Shown in pieces: positions 63,978 to 64,000 of a stretch of 64,000 bases of DNA. The stretch's first letter is position 1; the number at the start of each line of letters is the position of its first letter. Location: the NCBI RefSeq assembly GCF_004360155.1, contig NZ_ML178720.1:277078-341077 (forward strand), given 5' to 3'. Both the position numbers and the translations under genes were made by a program. This DNA is from Paraglaciecola marina. GTDB lineage: Bacteria; Pseudomonadota; Gammaproteobacteria; Enterobacterales; Alteromonadaceae. The notes beneath the pieces were generated by a model. It saw only the letters and a program-made list of their open reading frames with translations. It was not told where the DNA came from and did not search any database.

Positions 63978-64000
63978 TTCGGCTCAAGATGTGAGCCGAA
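63978..64000 (+). terminator. Probable terminator hairpin at the window edge
   Basis: TTCGGCTCA pairs perfectly with TGAGCCGAA around AGATG, 45 bp after the serine hydrolase stop. The U-run would lie outside the window. Confidence 0.65.

Noticed and set aside
1-64000. CRISPR arrays, tRNA or rRNA genes
   Set aside because: No regularly spaced repeats, cloverleaf sequences or rRNA segments were recognised when reading both strands.

Overview
The window looks like a chromosome segment of a marine gammaproteobacterium of the order Alteromonadales, probably near Paraglaciecola, Glaciecola or Alteromonas. This rests on moderate-to-low G+C, a TonB-receptor-led sugar locus with a LacI regulator, a complete rut operon, and a core block (short malic enzyme, rpmE, priA, a SPOR protein, hslVU) ordered as in many gammaproteobacteria. 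The assignment is inferred from gene content and was not tested by a search. No tRNA, rRNA, CRISPR array, insertion sequence or integrase was seen.

Layout. (1) 1-3.5 kb: the 5' part of cydA (cytochrome bd oxidase), a DUF3365 c-type cytochrome and a divergent PAS-AAA-Fis sigma-54 activator. Both target genes carry a sigma-54 -24/-12 element with a shared TGYCA-N4-TGACA palindrome about 90 bp further upstream. The cydA promoter also has a perfect FNR box. (2) 3.8-20.1 kb: a carbohydrate-utilisation locus. A minus-strand run (uxaC, TRAP dctPQM, GH92 mannosidase-like lipoprotein, Tat-exported Gfo/Idh/MocA oxidoreductase, double DUF1080 protein, AGE epimerase) is preceded by a TonB receptor. A divergent LacI regulator and a sugar MFS permease follow, and an 18-bp perfect palindrome lies in the receptor promoter. 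The content suggests breakdown of a mannose- and glucuronate-containing glycan through 3-keto-glycoside chemistry in the periplasm. (3) 20.2-38.9 kb: malic enzyme, rpmE, priA and a SPOR protein, interrupted by two paralogous GGDEF-EAL proteins (one degenerate, one intact), a di-haem peroxidase, and a tightly overlapping MoxR/DUF58/DUF4350/DUF4129/SpoIIM/RDD membrane operon. The probable first gene of that operon carries a frameshift at an A7 slippery run. (4) 39-45.9 kb: rutABCDEF plus mmsA, with divergent rutR and two operator-like palindromes, sitting between the SPOR gene and hslVU. (5) 46-48 kb: hslVU behind a near-consensus sigma-32 promoter. (6) 48-64 kb: mostly independent genes, including a retropepsin-like protein, nhaA/nhaR, a stand-alone endolysin-holin pair, a YbiT-type ABC-F ATPase, a Tat-lipoprotein aminotransferase, a nitroreductase with a lyase-like lectin-fold protein, an M28 peptidase, a TIM-barrel sugar isomerase, a peroxiredoxin, a lipoprotein and a serine hydrolase.

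The most interesting items are the sigma-54 circuit controlling cytochrome bd, the slippery-site frameshift, the GGDEF-EAL pair in which one member lost both active sites but kept the inhibitory RxxD site, the periplasmic 3-keto-glycoside locus, and the orphan lysis module. All functions come from reading motifs and family resemblance.
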